NCBI GenBank assembly: GCA_016840945.1
Contig: JAEORJ010000013.1
Coordinates: 1-35,697, forward strand
Direction: 5' to 3'
Source of the DNA: Candidatus Gerdarchaeota archaeon
GTDB taxonomy: Archaea; Asgardarchaeota; Heimdallarchaeia; JABLTI01
DNA: 35,697 nt
Positions 25,730 through 32,525 of this stretch are shown piece by piece. Position 1 is the stretch's first letter. Each line of letters starts with the position of its first letter. The notes below the pieces were generated by a model. The model was not told the origin of the DNA and did not search any database. It worked only from the letters and a program-made list of their open reading frames with translations. A program made the translations under genes and the position numbers.

Positions 25730-25764
25730 TAAGAAGGAGATTCATGTTATTAATAATTTAATAA

Positions 25765-26304
25765 CTATATTTCATCTTCTAACATATCGATAAAGGTTGA
25801 AAATGCTTCTAATAGTCCAACACCAGTTTTAGCTGAAGTCTCATAACAAGACCATTGAATTTTGCTTGCGAGATTAACTAGTCCAAAATCTTGGATGAAA
25901 TCAAATCGACTCATACCTTCGGGTAAATCAGTTTTATTAAGAAGAATGAGAACAGGAATATTATCCTCAATCTGAGTTTGAAGGATTTGGTGGAAAATAT
26001 TTTTGGTAAGGTTGAACCGTTGAAAATCAGTGCTGTCAACAATGTAAACAAGTGCATGGGATTTTTCATTGATTCTGGACCAAAGGGAACGAAAAGTTTC
26101 CTGGCCTCCTAAGTCGAAGATGTTTAAATGTATTTGGGGTAATTTAATGGTATTAACATTCATCCCTAATGTTGGGATGGTGTCCTTGAATTCTCCGTAC
26201 ATAAGATAATTGATGATTGATGTCTTTCCTGCTCCATCCAATCCACAGATGGTCATGTTTGCTTGTTTTGTTTTTCGTTTGAAGAGTCGTTGTAGTATTG
26301 ACAC
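25765..26304 (-). CDS. Arf/Sar-like small GTPase
   Basis: This 179-residue eukaryote-like GTPase has all G motifs intact. The P-loop is GLDGAGKT (21-28), the switch I Thr45 lies in TIPTLG, switch II is DLGGQE (64-69), the guanine-specificity motif is NKTD (123-126), and the G5 motif is ETSAKTG. The DLGGQE form and the IPTLGMN switch place it with Arf/Arl/Sar rather than Rab/Ras. There is no Gly at position 2, so no N-myristoylation site. The start is instead SILQRLFKRKTKQ, a possible short amphipathic membrane-binding helix. The GTG start at 26304 has GGTGG 7 bases upstream. Such GTPases are abundant in Asgard archaea and support that assignment. No effector or exchange factor is evident next to it. 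Confidence 0.9.
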   Translation of the reverse strand: MSILQRLFKRKTKQANMTICGLDGAGKTSIINYLMYGEFKDTIPTLGMNVNTIKLPQIHLNIFDLGGQETFRSLWSRINEKSHALVYIVDSTDFQRFNLTKNIFHQILQTQIEDNIPVLILLNKTDLPEGMSRFDFIQDFGLVNLASKIQWSCYETSAKTGVGLLEAFSTFIDMLEDEI

Positions 26305-26636
26305 GTTGTTTCCACCTTAATCTTTTTTTTGAAAGTGAACGAAGTAATACTTAACCGCAGTCGAAAGCCTTATCATTGCAACTTATAGTAGCCACGATAA
26401 TAACCCACCTATTCTAGAAGAATATCTCCGGTTTCGTGATTAACAATAAATGAACACCTATTAATATAAGCATTCTAGTAATTCTCTAAGTGCTAGTAGT
26501 AAAACACTCCAGCAATTATAGTGAATTTCTTCTTTGTTTTTAATCACTTTTTAGCCTCGTCTCTTTGAGTGTTTGAAGTAATTTTTTTAAAGGAAGATTG
26601 TAAATTGATTTATGTTAAAACCATCAGTGATTAGTT
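26305..26636. other. 332-bp divergent intergenic region
   Basis: No ORF or tRNA is visible. Promoters for both flanking genes must lie here, but neither TATA box is unambiguous. A composite hairpin is possible at 26393-26438 (CACGA, AACC and TATTCT arms with complements), of modest stability. GTGAT at 26626-26630 probably serves as ribosome-binding site for the next gene. Confidence 0.4.
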
Positions 26637-27011
26637 ATGGAAGAATTTGAGAACAAGCTTAAAGATTCAGAAATTGAACCAAAACGATCTGGTTACTATC
26701 ACGCTGGCGTAGTTATGACTTTTATTGCCGGTGCTGTTGGATTAGTACTATCAATATTAAACATTCTAGAAGTAGTAGTTTATAGTTGGTTCTTAACTGG
26801 TGGTTATGGAATGGAGCTTAGCTATTGGCCATTTATTTCGGTCGTCTGTTCAGCTTTGCTTATTGTGGTAGGTTTTGGATCCATTTTTCTTAGAATTCCT
26901 GAAATTTATATTGGCGTAATTTGCATTGTTCTTGCGTTAGCACTTGCTGGCATACCAGAGATTTTTGCTTTAATTGCTGGAGTATTATTCATAATTGATG
27001 GACTTGCTTAG
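26637..27011 (+). CDS. Small four-helix membrane protein of unknown function
   Basis: 124 residues. A short charged N-terminus (MEEFENKLKDSEIEPKRSGY) is followed by four hydrophobic helices at about 22-45, 62-83, 85-100 and 104-123, each rich in Gly/Ala/Ile. The pattern recalls small DUF4064-like or tetraspan membrane proteins found in many prokaryotes, but I do not see a diagnostic motif. The chain ends right after the last helix. The GTGAT site is 6 bases upstream of ATG. It stands alone between the Arf-like GTPase and the oxidoreductase operon, whose promoter starts after its TAG stop. Confidence 0.6.
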   Translation: MEEFENKLKDSEIEPKRSGYYHAGVVMTFIAGAVGLVLSILNILEVVVYSWFLTGGYGMELSYWPFISVVCSALLIVVGFGSIFLRIPEIYIGVICIVLALALAGIPEIFALIAGVLFIIDGLA

Positions 27012-27043
27012 TTATTATAAGACTCCTATTAACTAATACTTAC

Positions 27044-27051
27044 TTTATATT
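27044..27051 (+). promoter_or_regulatory. TATA box of the 2-oxoacid:ferredoxin oxidoreductase operon
   Basis: TTTATATT fits the archaeal box A, predicting transcription from about 27070-27075. That leaves a leader of roughly 150 bases before the gamma-subunit start and includes the potential RNA structure at 27101-27180. Confidence 0.5.
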
Positions 27052-27100
27052 TCGATAGAAGAATAAAGTTAAAAAAAGGTAAGTTTTTGTAGTACGCGAA

Positions 27101-27180
27101 AACTAGCATTGGTATAACCATTTGCATTAAAATAGTAGAGTAAAATAACAATCCGTTATTTTGTTAATGTAATGCTGGTT
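27101..27180 (+). promoter_or_regulatory. Potential structured 5' leader of the Por operon
   Basis: Four helices can form together. Outer 27101-27109 pairs with 27172-27180 (9 pairs, one G-U). A small TGGT-ATA-ACCA hairpin spans 27110-27120. TGCATTAA (27123-27130) pairs with TTAATGTA (27164-27171, one G-U). AAAATAAC (27142-27149) pairs with GTTATTTT (27155-27162). The result is a compact three-way-junction-like fold with wobble pairs specific to the sense strand. It is a riboswitch-like candidate. AT-rich composition tempers confidence. Confidence 0.4.
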
Positions 27181-27221
27181 TGTATGCGCATAGAAAAAAA
27201 CACTCTGAGTGTGAACCAAAA

Positions 27222-27791
27222 TTGGTTACAGAAAATATAATTGATATACGTTTTCATGGACGTGGTGGTCAGGGAGTTGTTACTGCTTCACGTATTGCCG
27301 CAGAAGCAGCGCTAACTGAAGACAAATACGTTCATGCATTCCCAGCTTTTGGTCCAGAACGAGCTGGAGCCCCAATAGAGGGATTTACGCGTATTTCTCC
27401 TACAGAATTCACACTAAAAACTGAGATCCACTATCCCGATGTGATAGTAATTCTTGATCCAACATTGATTGGTACAGTTGATCTTGGTAAAGGTTTGAAG
27501 GAAGGAGGAAAAGTAATAGCTAATTTTCCTGGCTCAATGGACGAACTGAAGAAAAAAATCAGCATAAAGCAAAAAGCCCATTATTATAAGGTCGATGCTA
27601 CTAAAATTGCTGATGAGGAATTGGGTAGACCAATCACAAATACCGTTATGTTAGGTGCTCTAGTAAAAGTTACAGGTGTTGTCGATTTAGAGAATGTTTG
27701 TGAAGCAACAGCTGAACGATTTCCAGGATCGATTGGTGAGAAAAATGTTAAGGCCATTAAAAGAGCCTATGAAGAGGTAGAATCAGAATGA
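27222..27791 (+). CDS. porC: 2-oxoacid (pyruvate-type):ferredoxin oxidoreductase, gamma subunit
   Basis: The gamma subunit of the four-part archaeal oxidoreductase converts pyruvate (or a related 2-oxoacid) and CoA to acyl-CoA, CO2 and reduced ferredoxin. It has the diagnostic IRFHGRGGQGVVTAS opening, then FPAFGPERAGAPIEGFTRI and NTVMLGALVK. I prefer TTG 27222 (189 residues), which gives a family-typical N-terminus just before IRFHGRGG and has GTGA 7 bases upstream. TTG 27180 would add 14 hydrophilic residues and fall inside the leader structure. Its stop overlaps the delta start (ATGA), as usual for this operon. Pyruvate specificity is inferred from general similarity, and 2-oxoisovalerate is an alternative. 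The gamma domain is thought to participate in CoA binding and subunit assembly. Confidence 0.85.
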   Translation: MVTENIIDIRFHGRGGQGVVTASRIAAEAALTEDKYVHAFPAFGPERAGAPIEGFTRISPTEFTLKTEIHYPDVIVILDPTLIGTVDLGKGLKEGGKVIANFPGSMDELKKKISIKQKAHYYKVDATKIADEELGRPITNTVMLGALVKVTGVVDLENVCEATAERFPGSIGEKNVKAIKRAYEEVESE

Positions 27792-28114
27792 CCAAAAATA
27801 CATCCCTCTCTGAAAAAGAAATGAAAGAATGGATAGAAAAGAAATGGGGTTACGAAAAACTACCCATGGGTGGTTCAGTACCCTATGCCGGTTCATCCGT
27901 ATTCTTCAAGACAGGTGATTGGAGTGCATTTAAAGCCGTTGTTGATCGTGAGAAGTGCACAAAATGTACCAGATGTTTCTTCCTTTGTCCCGATTCAGCG
28001 ATAACAATGGATGAAGAAGAGTATCCTGTAATGGATCATTCTTATTGTAAAGGATGCTCCATATGCGCTGAGGAATGCCCCTCAGAAGCAATTGAAATGA
28101 AAAAATTATCTTAA
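27788..28114 (+). CDS. porD: 2-oxoacid (pyruvate-type):ferredoxin oxidoreductase, delta subunit
   Basis: The 108-residue delta subunit carries the electron-transfer clusters. Two CxxCxxCxxxCP motifs (CTKCTRCFFLCP and CKGCSICAEECP) bind two [4Fe-4S] clusters that pass electrons to external ferredoxin. The N-terminal region with MGGSVPYAGSSVFFKTGDW matches the PorD pattern ahead of the first cluster. The ATG overlaps the gamma stop by four bases, showing translational coupling. The alpha gene starts 16 bases later with its own GGTGAT site. Length is normal for the family (about 85-110). Confidence 0.9.
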   Translation: MTKNTSLSEKEMKEWIEKKWGYEKLPMGGSVPYAGSSVFFKTGDWSAFKAVVDREKCTKCTRCFFLCPDSAITMDEEEYPVMDHSYCKGCSICAEECPSEAIEMKKLS

Positions 28115-28130
28115 TATTAGGTGATCACAA

Positions 28131-29327
28131 ATGACAAAAACATCTGCTCTAAAAGTGAAAAGAATTGGCATGACAGGTGATGAAGCCGTAGCTAATGCTG
28201 CTGCTGTTATCAATCCTGATGTAGTAGCTGCTTATCCGATCACCCCTCAAACAATAATTGTTGAACATTTCAGTGATTTTGTTAACAATGGTGAAGTTGA
28301 CACCGAATTTGTTTGTGTTGAATCTGAGCATAGTGCTATGAGTGCTTGTGTTGGTGCTAGTGTCACTGGTGCCCGAGTTTTTACAGCCTCAGCTAGCCAA
28401 GGTGTGGCATTAATGTATGAAATCCTTTTCATTGCTGCTGCTTCTCGTTTGCCTATTGTTATGGCTGTTGCTAACAGAGCTTTAAGTGGGCCAATTAATA
28501 TCCACGGTGAGCTTACTGATCAAACTATTTGTAGAGACACAGGTTGGATATCCATGTTTTCTGAGTCAGCTCAAGAAGCATACGATGCTACATTCTTATC
28601 ATTCAAAATAGGCGAAAACCCTGATGTGTCTTTACCTGTAATGTTCGGTTTAGATGGTTTCATTCTAACCCATGCTTTAGAAGGTGTTTCTCCTCTTGAT
28701 AGAAATTTCGTTAAAGAATTCTTACCTGATAGAGTTATGAAATACCCAACAATGCCTGGTAATCCAGTATCATCTGGTTTATTAGCCCTTCCTGATTATT
28801 ATATGGAAGTTAAATATCAACAAGAAATAGCTATGAATGCTGCCCGAAAAGTCATTCCTAAAGTCTTTAAGGAATTTGGTGAAATGACTGGTCGAGAATA
28901 TAAAATGGTTGAAGAGTATCATATGGAAGATGCTGATACAGCATTAATTACCATGGGTGCTTTGGCTGGTACGGGCAAATATGTTGTTGATAAGCTTCGC
29001 AAAGAAGGTAAAAAAGTCGGTCTCTTGAAGGTTAAAACCTATCGTCCCTTCCCAGGTGAAGAAATCGCTAAAGCATTGAAAGATGTGGAAGTTGCTGGCA
29101 TTATTGATAGAGACTTAACCTTTGGTGCTCCTGGTCCAGCTCTTTATACTGATATCAAAAGCACATTGTATGATTACAAAGACAGACCACAACTATTTGG
29201 TTACGTGGCAGGAATTGGTGGTAGAGATGTATCTGCTGAAGATTTCGAGTACATCTATAATAGCGTTCTCAAGAAAAAAGGTGCAGAAAAGTCTGTGCCC
29301 ATTGAGTGGATAGGATTGAGAAAATAG
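28131..29327 (+). CDS. porA: 2-oxoacid (pyruvate-type):ferredoxin oxidoreductase, alpha subunit
   Basis: The 398-residue alpha subunit has the pyrimidine-side thiamine-diphosphate domain. It opens with MTGDEAVANAA, then YPITPQTIIVEHFSDF (the conserved TPP motif region) and VESEHSAMSACVGASVTGAR with the catalytic-site Glu. It continues with TASASQGVALMYEIL and the C-terminal transketolase-C-like domain (GLLKVKTYRPFPGEEIAKAL). Length and order fit archaeal PorA. GGTGAT at 28121-28126 precedes the ATG. The gene sits between delta and beta as in many archaeal por operons (gamma-delta-alpha-beta). It forms the active site together with beta. Confidence 0.9.
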   Translation: MTKTSALKVKRIGMTGDEAVANAAAVINPDVVAAYPITPQTIIVEHFSDFVNNGEVDTEFVCVESEHSAMSACVGASVTGARVFTASASQGVALMYEILFIAAASRLPIVMAVANRALSGPINIHGELTDQTICRDTGWISMFSESAQEAYDATFLSFKIGENPDVSLPVMFGLDGFILTHALEGVSPLDRNFVKEFLPDRVMKYPTMPGNPVSSGLLALPDYYMEVKYQQEIAMNAARKVIPKVFKEFGEMTGREYKMVEEYHMEDADTALITMGALAGTGKYVVDKLRKEGKKVGLLKVKTYRPFPGEEIAKALKDVEVAGIIDRDLTFGAPGPALYTDIKSTLYDYKDRPQLFGYVAGIGGRDVSAEDFEYIYNSVLKKKGAEKSVPIEWIGLRK

Positions 29328-29341
29328 GAGGCAAAAGAACA

Positions 29342-30328
29342 ATGACTTCATCCGAAGAATTAAAGAAAGTAAAGATTCCACCAGCAAAGGAATTAATGCG
29401 AGAAAAAGATCGATTAGCACCAGGCCATAGACTTTGTGCGGGTTGTACTGCAGGTACAATTGCTCGATTAGCTACATTAGTCACTGATCCCGAAAATGTT
29501 ACAGTTTTCCATGCAACAGGTTGTATGGAAGTTGCTACTACTATTTATCCATTCACTGCTTGGCGCGTTCCTTGGTACCATAATGCTTTTGAAAATGCTG
29601 CTGCAACCGCTAGCAGTGCAGAAGCTGCTTACCGAGCTATGGTTAAAAAAGGCAAACTAAATAAAGTGCCAGATATCATTGCGTTTGCAGGTGATGGTGG
29701 TACTTATGATATTGGTTTGCAATCTTTAAGTGGAGCTCTTGAAAGAGGTCACGATTTCGTCTACATTTGCTATACTAACGGAGCCTACATGAACACAGGT
29801 ATTCAACGTTCAGGTGGAACGCCAATGTATGCTGCTACAACAACTTCTCCAGCAGGTTCGGTTATCCCAGGTAAAGTTGAATGGAGAAAAGACTTAGTTG
29901 CAATAGCTGCTGCTCATAAAATTCCTTATGTAGCTACCGCCTCACCAGCTGATCATCGAGACCTTATGACTAAAGTAAGACGAGCACTTGATGTAGATGG
30001 TCCAGCTTTCTTATTAGTTGATATGCCCTGCCCACGTGGTTGGCGATTCCCTGAAGGAAAATCCATACAAGTCGCTAGACAAGGCATTGATTCTTGCTAC
30101 TTCCCATTATACGAAATCTATGATGGAAGAGAGTACGAATTAAGTCGTTTAAGTAAAATCATCGCCAATAAACCTGAAAAGAAAATCCCCGTTGAGGATT
30201 ATTTGAAGGATCAAGGACGATTTAGACACTTATTCAGACCAACAAAGCGAGACGACCTAATAGCACTTTTCCAAGAAGCAGTCGACAAAGAGTGGGATTA
30301 TCTTCAAAAATTAACTGAAATAAAATAG
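29342..30328 (+). CDS. porB: 2-oxoacid (pyruvate-type):ferredoxin oxidoreductase, beta subunit
   Basis: The 328-residue beta subunit has the pyrophosphate-binding half of the TPP site. The Mg/TPP motif GDGGTYDIG starts at 117 and YTNGAYMNTGIQRSGGTP follows at about 144. Cluster ligands Cys32, Cys35 (LCAGC), Cys61 (ATGC) and Cys230 (PCPRGW) are all present for the proximal [4Fe-4S] cluster. Most archaeal PorB proteins read YDNEAYMNTG at the TPP loop, whereas here Asp and Glu are Thr and Gly. I start at ATG 29342 with AGGAGG at 29326-29331. The longer frame from 29306 overlaps alpha and lacks such a site. The reading ends in a clear terminator, closing the operon. Confidence 0.9.
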   Translation: MTSSEELKKVKIPPAKELMREKDRLAPGHRLCAGCTAGTIARLATLVTDPENVTVFHATGCMEVATTIYPFTAWRVPWYHNAFENAAATASSAEAAYRAMVKKGKLNKVPDIIAFAGDGGTYDIGLQSLSGALERGHDFVYICYTNGAYMNTGIQRSGGTPMYAATTTSPAGSVIPGKVEWRKDLVAIAAAHKIPYVATASPADHRDLMTKVRRALDVDGPAFLLVDMPCPRGWRFPEGKSIQVARQGIDSCYFPLYEIYDGREYELSRLSKIIANKPEKKIPVEDYLKDQGRFRHLFRPTKRDDLIALFQEAVDKEWDYLQKLTEIK

Positions 30329-30345
30329 AAGTATAAGCTTCTACA

Positions 30346-30391
30346 AAAGAGAAAGGTAATAATCCTTTTTCTTTCTATTTTTCTTTTTTTC
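30346..30391 (+). terminator. Terminator of the Por operon
   Basis: AAAGAGAAAGG (30346-30356) pairs with CCTTTTTCTTT (30364-30374) around TAATAAT, 11 pairs with one G-U. CTATTTTTC and a run of eight T residues follow. Confidence 0.65.
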
Positions 30392-30428
30392 CAACAAAAC
30401 AGCAAGTGATTTTTGACATTTAGACCTT

Positions 30429-30436
30429 TTTAAATA
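30429..30436 (+). promoter_or_regulatory. TATA box of the 44-residue membrane microprotein gene
   Basis: TTTAAATA is an exact consensus match. The predicted transcript starts near 30458, leaving a short leader with GGAGG at 30476-30480. Confidence 0.6.
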
Positions 30437-30492
30437 AAATATACCGTGAGGACTAATGAACTAAATGCTCCTTGCGGAGGAAAAGAGAAAAA

Positions 30493-30627
30493 ATGAAAAA
30501 AATGTTTCAACCCAACAAATTGAGTGTATTAGTGCTTTTTGGCTTAATGGCCCTACTATGGTTAGCAGTAACATTAGCAATCGGTCCACCTGATGAGGCA
30601 CCACCATTTATTACTCCTGGTCCATAA
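30493..30627 (+). CDS. 44-residue single-span membrane microprotein
   Basis: ATG 30493 to TAA 30625-30627. The basic N-terminus MKKMFQPNK leads into one hydrophobic helix (LSVLVLFGLMALLWLAVTLA, residues 10-29) and a proline-rich, acidic end, about IGPPDEAPPFITPGP. Charge distribution predicts N-inside, C-outside topology. Support is strong for such a small gene: consensus TATA box at 30429, GGAGG at 30476-30480 (12 bases before ATG) and a hairpin downstream. A small CTCC/GGAG hairpin could mask the ribosome-binding site. It has no recognisable family. It might be a membrane-complex subunit, a signal-anchored regulator or a secreted precursor. It lies between the Por operon and the Rab-like GTPase, but is independently transcribed. 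Confidence 0.65.
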   Translation: MKKMFQPNKLSVLVLFGLMALLWLAVTLAIGPPDEAPPFITPGP

Positions 30628-30674
30628 GTAAATGTACTTGGCAGTCGGAAAACAAAGGGTAAAATTGGTTCGGA

Positions 30675-30713
30675 CACTCCAATAAAAAGAGTGCTTCACT
30701 ATTATTTTTTTTA
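30675..30713 (+). terminator. Weak stem-loop with T-tract after the microprotein gene
   Basis: CACTC (30675-30679) and GAGTG (30689-30693) pair, and eight T residues occur at about 30704-30711. It is near the convergent end of the GTPase gene. Confidence 0.4.
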
Positions 30714-30729
30714 TTTTTAATTCAAAAAA

Positions 30730-31299
30730 CTATTTTTTTATGGATTTTTCAGCATCACGAACCATCATGGTGACAAGCTCATTAAAGACTTGCTTAATGG
30801 TTTCACCAGTCTTAGCAGAAGTCTCGAGATAAGGAATTTCTCGCTCTAATTCTTCAGAGAGTTTTTTAGCATAAGCTTTACCTTCCCTTTTGGTCACTTC
30901 ACGATCCTCTTTAAGATCGATTTTATTACCAACAATGATAAGGGGGATATTACGACAATTCTTCTTAACTTCTTCAAGCCATTTCTTCAGATTTTCAAAT
31001 GATTCACGTTGGGTGACATCATAAACAATTAAACCGCCAAGAGCACCACGATAATAAAGCGGTCTGATCTTCGAAAATCTCTCTTGGCCTCCCGTATCCC
31101 AAATTTGGCATTTTATTACTTTATTCTCAAAATCTATGAGTTTTATTGTAAAATCCACACCAATTGTCATCTTGTAATTTTCTTGGAATTTATCATGGGC
31201 GTACCTAAAAGTAATTGCTGCTTTTCCTACAGCACCGTCACCTACTACTATTGTTTTGAATAAATAGTCGAAGCTTGATCCTATTCCTGGGTCCGCCAA
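30730..31299 (-). CDS. Rab/Ras-like small GTPase with atypical P-loop
   Basis: This 189-residue GTPase is of the Ras/Rab type. Its switch I Thr45 lies in MTIGVDF, switch II is WDTGGQERF (67-75), the specificity motif is GNKIDL and G5 is ETSAKTG. The P-loop reads GDGAVGKAA (20-28). The Ser/Thr that normally follows Lys and coordinates magnesium is Ala27, and switch II has Gly where Rab proteins have Ala. Either it binds nucleotide differently or uses another ligand. There is no C-terminal Cys for prenylation (ends EKSIKK). The TTG start at 31299 has an AAGGAAGG region upstream. The Rab-like IGVDF pattern supports Asgard origin. It is divergent from the universal stress gene. Confidence 0.9.
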   Translation of the reverse strand: MADPGIGSSFDYLFKTIVVGDGAVGKAAITFRYAHDKFQENYKMTIGVDFTIKLIDFENKVIKCQIWDTGGQERFSKIRPLYYRGALGGLIVYDVTQRESFENLKKWLEEVKKNCRNIPLIIVGNKIDLKEDREVTKREGKAYAKKLSEELEREIPYLETSAKTGETIKQVFNELVTMMVRDAEKSIKK

Positions 31300-31491
31300 T
31301 GCCTTCCTTCCATTACAATCTTTTGATTTAACTATTCTAAATTTCCCATAATAAAAAATCTTTGCTTATAGGACTTTTTTCATCATGAAATATTTCCTCG
31401 TATAAAATTTGGTTTTAAGCGTAATTAACTTAAATGATGAATAATTACAATATTCACACAAGCTCATGAGTAATAGTATCAATAAGGAGTA

Positions 31492-32406
31492 TTGTCTTGG
31501 CAAATGGGTTTTCACGATCATATCCTGGATTCTGGTCTGTTTAGCTCCCCTGGTGATTTAATTCTTCTACCGTTACGGGGTTTTCCATCAGAACGCGATG
31601 CAATGTTTCTGGCTTTAGTGACAGCTGAGTACTTTGGTTGTTCCTTACGTGTTGTTCATGTCACCAACAAATCTGATAAAATCGAGGATTTTTTCCTCAA
31701 GGAAATTGATTGGTTACGTAATAAATCTGAAGAAATGAGAGTTCAACTAGATGTTTTCATCAAAGATTCTTCAAAAAGTTTTGACAATGCTATTCTCGAG
31801 GAAATTAATACTTTAGCTCCTAAATTAACTATTATTATGAGCCGTCAAAAGAGCTTCTTCCAGAGATTATCTGTTAGTTTTTCTGAGCGTATTGCTCGTA
31901 GAAGCCGTCACTCGGTTATGGTCATCCGCTCTCCTTTGAAAGATTGGGTTACCTATGGTAGCCATGTTTCTCCCAGAAAAATCGTTGTTCCAATAGGTTT
32001 TGGTACACCGAATGAAATGGCAGCTGTCCAGATAGCCATTGCTATTGCAAATGCGGGAGAAAAAATGGATGCTGAAATAATCCTTCTTCATGCTATCATC
32101 ATACCTGAGACTGTTCCAATAATGCCTGAAGATGATAAGATGATCATTAACGAGGAAAAGAATTTTGTTAAATTAGCTGGTATGTTAAGCACTTTACTTT
32201 TATTTCCTATGAAGACAAAAGTTGTTGTTGGTCGTGATGTTGGTCGTTCTGTCAGTAGTTTCTTGAATAAAGAGCATGCTGATCTTGCTATCTTAGGAGT
32301 ACCTTATCTCCCCAAGCGATTCTTTGGGCTCTTTGGCACAGATACTAATGAAATCTACAATAAAAGTGGTTGCCCAATTGCAGCAATATTTCTGAAGGAT
32401 ATCTAA
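31492..32406 (+). CDS. Double universal stress protein (UspA-like)
   Basis: 304 residues with two UspA-type alpha/beta domains (about 20-147 and 160-304). Domain 1 opens with ILLPLRGFPSERDA and ends SVMVIRSPL. Domain 2 has KIVVPIGFGTPNEM and an ADLAILGVPYLPK strand near the end, with SGCPIAAIF as the closing strand. The typical ATP-binding Gx2Gx9G(S/T) pattern is not clean in either half, so nucleotide binding is uncertain. The start TTG 31492 is only two bases from AAGGAG. ATG 31504 is an alternative, 14 bases from it, so the exact start is open. The next gene is an APC amino-acid permease. USP domains are often fused or adjacent to APC and other transporters, suggesting transporter-linked regulation. 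Confidence 0.8.
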   Translation: MSWQMGFHDHILDSGLFSSPGDLILLPLRGFPSERDAMFLALVTAEYFGCSLRVVHVTNKSDKIEDFFLKEIDWLRNKSEEMRVQLDVFIKDSSKSFDNAILEEINTLAPKLTIIMSRQKSFFQRLSVSFSERIARRSRHSVMVIRSPLKDWVTYGSHVSPRKIVVPIGFGTPNEMAAVQIAIAIANAGEKMDAEIILLHAIIIPETVPIMPEDDKMIINEEKNFVKLAGMLSTLLLFPMKTKVVVGRDVGRSVSSFLNKEHADLAILGVPYLPKRFFGLFGTDTNEIYNKSGCPIAAIFLKDI

Positions 32407-32525
32407 GAGAATATATGATGAAAGATTAGGTTAATAAAGCGAAGGTTATTTTTTTAACAAGATTTTAAAATAGTCTATAAACATGGAGAATAAGTTTGTT
32501 ATCCTGTTAAATTGAAGGTATAATT

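Noticed and set aside
25734..25761. AAGGAG followed by ATG and a 5-codon frame between two convergent genes
   Set aside because: It looks like a translation start, but the frame stops after five codons and sits within the terminator hairpin; possibly a relic or chance.
27101..27180. Interpretation of the Por leader as a tRNA
   Set aside because: The arms do not fit acceptor, anticodon and T-arm lengths, and no TTC-type T-loop or CCA-proximal pattern is present.
32483..32515. 10-codon upstream ORF before the APC permease
   Set aside because: It has an ATG and ends just before the permease ribosome-binding site, but has no ribosome-binding site of its own and such short frames arise often by chance.
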